Below, piece after piece: positions 59,030-64,000 of a stretch of 64,000 nt of DNA. Each line of letters starts with the position of its first letter. Within the stretch, counting starts at the first letter, position 1. The position numbers were made by a program, and so were the translations under genes. This DNA is from Antedon mediterranea (taxonomy: Eukaryota > Echinodermata > Crinoidea > Comatulida > Antedonidae). The stretch spans positions 29,625,795 to 29,689,794 of the forward strand of contig NC_092670.1 in assembly GCF_964355755.1 (NCBI RefSeq). The letters are read 5' to 3'. A model generated the notes under the pieces. The model made no database searches, was not told where the DNA came from, and saw nothing but the letters and a program-made list of their open reading frames with translations.

Positions 59030-59634
59030 GCCTACTCCCTACCAACTACCTGTACAAGGATCGTTACATTGACTCTGCAACTCCAGGGTATACATCGGCA
59101 CATGAACCAGTTGATATCTTAACTACGCACACATAAATGCTGAAATATCAAGATGACACTCAAAAAAAGTATGTAAGTTTTTACTACACTATTCCTTATC
59201 ATTGCTTCGTGCCCCTTATAGTTTTCAGTAACTACGAAATCAACAATACTTAGGCCTACAGATATGTTTGTGTGCGGGTGTGTGGGTGTGTGTGTGAAAA
59301 CACCTTTTAATGCTGTCTTATTTATGAAATTAAACGGAAAATGCCCTTTTCTAAAACGACTTGACCTTTGTTGCTTTCTTGCATGAATAATATTTTTATT
59401 ATTATACTTTATTCAGATATGGTTCCTGCCAAGATACACAGTCGTTTCCACCATCTTTTGGGATCGAGGAATGAATCCTCCACTGCCGACCATACTCAAT
59501 GTCATTAATTGCTCACTCACTATTTGCCTATTATAACTTTTTTCCGGCAGTTTATTGTCAGTGTAGCCGTAATTCATACAGTCTAATATAATGTTGACGT
59601 TTATGCGTTTATGTTAAACCAGAAGCCCGCATAA
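59030..59634. other. Helitron 3' flank
   Basis: No gene. A short GT repeat occurs near 59,270-59,295. Confidence 0.4.
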
Positions 59635-59815
59635 AGGGTGTTTCACACCTGTTCCGGCACGGTTCCGGTCCGGCGAATCGAACATCAATGTTTCGTTTTC
59701 ACGCGGCTATGCGCCAATCGATATGTGCGTAGCCGCGTGAAAACGAAACATTGGCGTTCGATTGGATTTTCCGGCGCCGGACCGGAACCGTGCCGGAACA
59801 GGTGTGAAAGACCCT
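59635..59815. mobile_element. 181-bp near-perfect hairpin MITE with TAA target duplication
   Basis: Ends read AGGGTGTTTCACACCTGTTC and the reverse complement of AGGGTCTTTCACACCTGTTC. TAA flanks both sides (59,632-59,634; 59,816-59,818). The two halves pair over almost their full length, including 'atgtttcgttttcacgcggc' with its complement. The 3-bp TAA duplication is typical of PIF/Harbinger elements. It lies inside the presumed Helitron 3' region. Confidence 0.8.
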
Positions 59816-60972
59816 TAAGGGTGTTTTCCAAACATGGTACAAAATGTATACCGTAAATTGCAAACATAAATTCTTATATCAGGTTCGGAAAATGTTAAAA
59901 ACCAATTTGTATTATTTGAATCGGTAAACAGTTTCCATTTATTATACATTGATAATGAAACATGAAATATTCCTATTTATGTCCCTCGAGGTTCATTACA
60001 ATTTATATTTAGTAGTCCCACGGACTTCATCTTAGCCACTCCCCCGAGTGCTAAGGCCAAATTTATGATACCTTACTTTCTATGTAAGTTTAGTTACAGT
60101 TAGTTCTTGACGATAATACAACAAATTTAGGTTACACCCTTCGGCCGCGAAAACGTTTCTGTACAAATATGATACCGATTGGCTTTATTTCATTCAACAG
60201 CGACCATAATCTCGCCAATTACAGGATAGATAAACTATTTTATTATTGATGTGCTTATAAATTAAGGCTCATGTAAACAGCTTGATTACATCATTTTACA
60301 GACAAACGAAACTTTTTTAAACCTACTGTTTCAATAACTGAGTATAATACTGTATACGTTTTCATAAGTAAGTGCATATACATTTTCGTGTTTTCATTGA
60401 CGAGATTGTAATAGTAACTTCAGTAACTATTACAGTACTTATTTTTTATACGACACAAGACAATTGTATCTGACAGTTACGTACATTATTCTAAAAAATA
60501 AGTCTAGATAGATCCCTTAGGCGTCATAAATCACAGGCCAACAAATCAGTACTCATGACAGAAATTCGACCCAGTTTGGTTCACCCAAATGTTTACAGGA
60601 ATTTCAACACCACAACCGATGATTTGCCCTAAATATTTAGGTAGACTACAGTTTAATTTTTCACTGAATAGGAGCTTGCATTTCCGATTTCCATTTCGCA
60701 GAATGTCTAGGTCTATTTATTTAGTTTGGTTCTTATAATATATAAATACAATCAACTTTATTACTGCGGTTCCATCACCACCACCACCACGTGCCGCCCA
60801 ATTCCCGTACATAATTTTCCATTTCTCCCTCATTTCTTTAATCCACATAAATTAATTGTCCATTATGGAATCCAGTATTGGTTTTGTTGTCTCTATTTCT
60901 GAATACCCCAATTAGGGGGACACTTCCGTTTTTGTTTAGTGTCCCAAAAAAGTCCCCGTCCGTGGATTCTAC
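59816..60972. other. Non-coding DNA, Helitron 3' region
   Basis: No gene supported. 60,778-60,789 is a short CCA repeat. Confidence 0.4.
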
Positions 60973-61037
60973 TGTATTCGAGAACCATCTGTGAGCACCC
61001 CTAGATGGTACGCGAGCGAAGCGAGCGTGCCATCTAG
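60973..61037 (+). mobile_element. Candidate 3' end of the Helitron
   Basis: CTAGATGGTACGC (61,001-61,013) pairs with GCGTGCCATCTAG (61,025-61,037) around a GAGCGAAGCGA loop. CTAG is followed by T, as at Helitron 3' ends. It is the first such structure downstream of RepHel. Confidence 0.5.
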
Positions 61038-61055
61038 TTATTATAATTTATATTA

Positions 61056-61393
61056 TGCACTTGTCAATTGTATGACTCACTATACGACCCCCGGGAGAGG
61101 TGCGTCATGGGTGCGTCATTTACAAATAATTACTGACGCAGGGGTGCGTCAAAAAACCTAGATGGTACATCACATCAATGAACAAGGTGTGTCAATGTCC
61201 GTCACTTTACCACCCACCATATCATAAACAACATGGTCACAGTGCGTCAAAATGGGTGCGTCATGGTCACCTAAAGGTAAGTCACCTTTTTGACGCACGG
61301 GTGTGTCATGGTATTCAAAAGTATGACGCACATCGGACAAATGACGCACCTCTCCCGGGGGTCGTATAGTGGGTCATACAATTGACAAGTGCA
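61056..61393. mobile_element. 338-bp inverted-repeat element dense in TGCGTCA motifs
   Basis: About 52 bp at each end are inverted copies, starting TGCACTTGTCAATTGTATGA and including CGACCCCCGGGAGAGGTGCG. TTA flanks both sides (61,053-61,055; 61,394-61,396), again a Harbinger-like 3-bp target. Inside, TGCGTCA or TGACGCA occurs about ten times, with TGTGTCA variants. It lies 18 bp after the Helitron end. Confidence 0.8.
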
Positions 61394-61396
61394 TTA

Positions 61397-62574
61397 TACT
61401 GTACTAGTTTGTACATGTTTTTACCCAAAAAAAATGAATAAATAATTTGTTATTCAATCTAATTGCTTGTTTGTTCATCAATAACAAAACAATTGTAAGC
61501 AAGTATATAACAGTTCTTGTTAGTCGCTTATTTCAGGTAATATTATTAATATTAGCTAGGCCCGACGCGCCCGATCACAACGTCACTAAGTAACTTTCCG
61601 CTCCTGGAACAATCGGTCGCTAATAGGGCTAGGCCTCGGACTCGTATAAAAGCTATTATAATAGTTATGATAAATATTCCTCAACTAAAATGTATACTGT
61701 GATAAATAAACAAGTAATTATATACGTTGTATTGGAATGTATTTATTTATATGAATTCTTATACGCGGACAATTATAAACATCGCGTATATCGTTCGATA
61801 TAAATAAATTCATAAACACGATGACGATGTGTTTACAAAATGGCGGTTTCGCTAGTTTTCGATGGAACAAATAGTGGTACCTTTAGTTTGAATAGTCGGA
61901 GCTGCATCCCAACCACCGAATTTTGTATCTTAATATCGTATTCTGTAGATTATTAATTTTTCTAACAGGGATTTTAAATTCAGGACTGTTCAATTTTTCT
62001 AAATATTTTATTTTAATGATTTTCTAGGGTACAATTTCGAAAAAAAGACATTGGTTGATTTTGCCGTTAAATTACAGATAATCGTTTTGTTCAAATACAT
62101 TTAATTTTACATGACAATATATTAAAACCATTTATGAATTTATTTCACTAACAATATTTTTCCGATAATCAGCTAAATTTACAAATATTGTGTTTTTCCA
62201 ACACCCTAAAATTTAGCAATTTTGAACTAAATTAGAAAAGTAGGGCGCCCTCTCCGAGTCGAAATTTGACACGATTTGTCGACTGGCTGTCCCACTGAAC
62301 AAATGTTGTTTTTAAAGTATAAAACTATATTCATAATAGTGCATATTCATGCATGATATGTTTTCAGACATTTTCGACAATGTAGAAAAATAACTAAATT
62401 CAAATGTATGTACAGTATTATAATGTGTCAAAATTATTATTTATACAAAGGTTATTATCACATTGGACACCACAGCTACTGTATGTATCGTCATCATAAA
62501 AGATTTTATGTGAATGTATTTTGCACCATTTTATTTTGTAATAACCAATATATTGTTAGAATTATATTTTCAGA
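61397..62574. other. Non-coding DNA
   Basis: No supported gene. 'tgaatagtcggagctgcatc' at about 61,889 resembles 47,800 ('tgaatagtcggaggtgcatc'). Confidence 0.4.
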
Positions 62575-63825
62575 ATGGCATCAGAAGAAAAGAGACGTTA
62601 ATTCAAATTTAGATGTAGGGTAGTACTAAAGGAAAGGACCAAACAGTTGTCTAATGTGGAAGAGTGGTCGAAGAAGAAACACCCCCCCCCCCCCCAAAAG
62701 ACGAAAGGTCAAATACGCGACTACCGAGAAAGACTTAAAAAAAGATCCTAATCGATACCGTGAAGAATATTATATTATTTAATGAGCAAAGGGCTAAACA
62801 GAGAGTGAAGATCAGATTACGTGTGGCAAAGCATCGTGCTGCAAATATTTTATTTTAAATGTTTTCTGTAATAAATAGCTTAATAATGTACCATTATGAC
62901 AATATTGCCAAATTAAGATTAAATGTAATGACAATACATAAATCTTTAATTTTGTAGGCATAGCTGAAATTAGGAAGACACCCAAGACACGAAGTACTAT
63001 TGATAAACAGAAAGAGTATTGGAGACATAAAAAAAGAGAACAGGGAGCAAAAAGAACATCACAGCAACACCGGCGGGAAAAGAAGCGGAGGCGAGCAAAA
63101 TATGCAGAAAATAAAGCTGAAGTAATCAGGTTATTGAAGACGTCAAAGGTAAAGAGAACTTTGAAGAATGATGCATCTTTAGTCTGAACAAGAACAGAAA
63201 GCAGGAATTCCTACAGGAAACAACTGAAGCAATCAAATTAACCATGTCAAAGCTGAATAAAAAGAAATCTAGCTGATCTGAACAAGAAACGAATCCTAAT
63301 TACCTCATCAGTCATAAAGAAGAAGCGGGTGCGACAACATATGAAATACAAATCATTAAAAAAAGCATTCACAATGCAATCTCTGAATGCTCTCAGGAAG
63401 AAGAAGAGCGACTCGCTAGATATTGAAACAGTGAAGCAGGTTGAAAACTTTTTTAATCGTGGGGACATATCTAGAAGCCTACCGAATGCGAAAACAATTG
63501 GAAACTTGGTTGTTGGAAGAAAGGTGAGGAAACGCAGATTACATAGTGCCTACATACAGTTCAATACAGATAATCCGGGAAAAAGTGCCTTCGAGAAGAT
63601 AAGACCAAAGCCTATACTTACCATGGACAATAACAAGCATGAGGCCTGCCTTTGTGAGTATTGCATCAATATAGATTTCAAAGTAAAATCACTCTCAGCC
63701 TTTGCATATTTCCATCAACTAGACCAATGTACCATTAAAGATTGATACGACGCATCAAATCATACGCTTTGTCCAAAGAATGGATTAGAAAGAAAGAGAG
63801 CATGTTTGGACCAAAGTAAAAATAC
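62575..63825 (+). pseudogene. 5' half of an unclassified transposase-like protein, family B
   Basis: Exon-like blocks follow the acceptors 'atattttcag' (62,573) and 'taattttgtag' (62,958). The first is very basic (RAKQRVKIRLRVAKHRAAN) and interrupted by stops and a run of 14 C (62,682-62,695). The second reads KTPKTRSTIDKQKEYWRHKK. The long frame at 63,329-63,745 gives VKQVENFFNRGDISRSLPNA, FEKIRPKPILTMDNNKHEAC and LCEYCINIDFKVKSL, then a TGA; YDASNHTLCPKNGLERKRAC continues in frame after it. The basic region, the D.SR.LP segment and the C..C pair are the N-terminal features I associate with the family whose C-terminal half (TDGC, FGSRHGKG) is at 5.46 kb. It is broken and no 3' half is present before the window ends. 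Confidence 0.5.
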
Positions 63826-64000
63826 AATTATAATCAGTATAAATTACAGAATATTCATCTGGTTTTTTTTTTATTTCTAATTATTTAAAAAAAATTAATT
63901 ATCTTCTTTTTGATGATCTGATATCAATTTAAATAACATTTTTTACTAACCTGACATTTTGATGAATATTATTGTTTGCGTTGCACTCACTGCCTGTTTT
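63826..64000. other. AT-rich sequence at the window edge
   Basis: No features seen; the family B pseudogene does not visibly resume. Confidence 0.5.

Noticed and set aside
59638-59867. Cysteine/arginine-rich frames over the 59.6-kb hairpin
   Set aside because: They are opposite-strand translations of a palindromic MITE.

Overview
This window looks like accessory, repeat-dominated nuclear DNA from a marine invertebrate. The base composition is AT-rich, introns have GT...AG boundaries, no bacterial operons are visible, and the motif 'taggcctaggc' is scattered throughout. That motif plus Penelope, Helitron, Ty3/gypsy (Mag/K02A2.6-like) and tyrosine-recombinase fragments suggest an echinoderm or hemichordate, but the species assignment is a guess. 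I see no convincing conserved host gene and no tRNA or rRNA; nearly every coding region is transposon-derived.

Layout. 1-7.4 kb: non-coding DNA with a hAT-like terminal repeat pair, direct repeats, a fragment of an unclassified transposase-like protein (5.5-5.9 kb) and a MITE-like element. 7.44-9.04 kb: a satellite of 33-bp units, each holding a perfect 20-bp palindrome. 9.2-10.9 kb: a Helitron-like non-autonomous repeat and a palindromic MITE. 11,264-16,179: a complete Ty3/gypsy element with 178-bp LTRs that look identical, a 5-bp target duplication and one intact gag-pol ORF. A tyrosine-recombinase fragment follows at 16.3 kb.

18.76-33.48 kb: a decayed Penelope-like retroelement (PLE) split inside its reverse transcriptase by a 12-kb insertion (20,337-32,351). 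The insertion has ends GAGCC...GGCTC and is flanked by TTAA. It is built of tandem repeats, minisatellites, a dispersed duplication and nested MITEs, and has no recognisable transposase gene. A second, inverted and internally deleted relative lies at 41.86-43.90 kb. Between them are an exon-structured, broken transposase-like pseudogene (33.6-35.9 kb) and a 3.2-kb foldback element with arms of more than 1 kb (38.17-41.34 kb).

44.4-51 kb: one small spliced gene candidate, a nearly perfect 882-bp tandem duplication and a second set of segmental duplications. 51-61 kb: an apparently autonomous Helitron with an intact Rep-Pif1 helicase protein, an upstream coiled-coil ORF, and a candidate 3' hairpin ending CTAG at 61,037. 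59.6-61.4 kb also holds two hairpin elements. The right edge (62.6-63.8 kb) is the 5' half of the same unclassified transposase-like family seen at 5.5 kb.

Only the gypsy gag-pol and the Helitron Rep-helicase look intact enough to be active. The most unusual items are the repeat-built TTAA element with its inverted relative, the palindromic satellite, and the two transposase-like families sharing a [S/T]DGC core.
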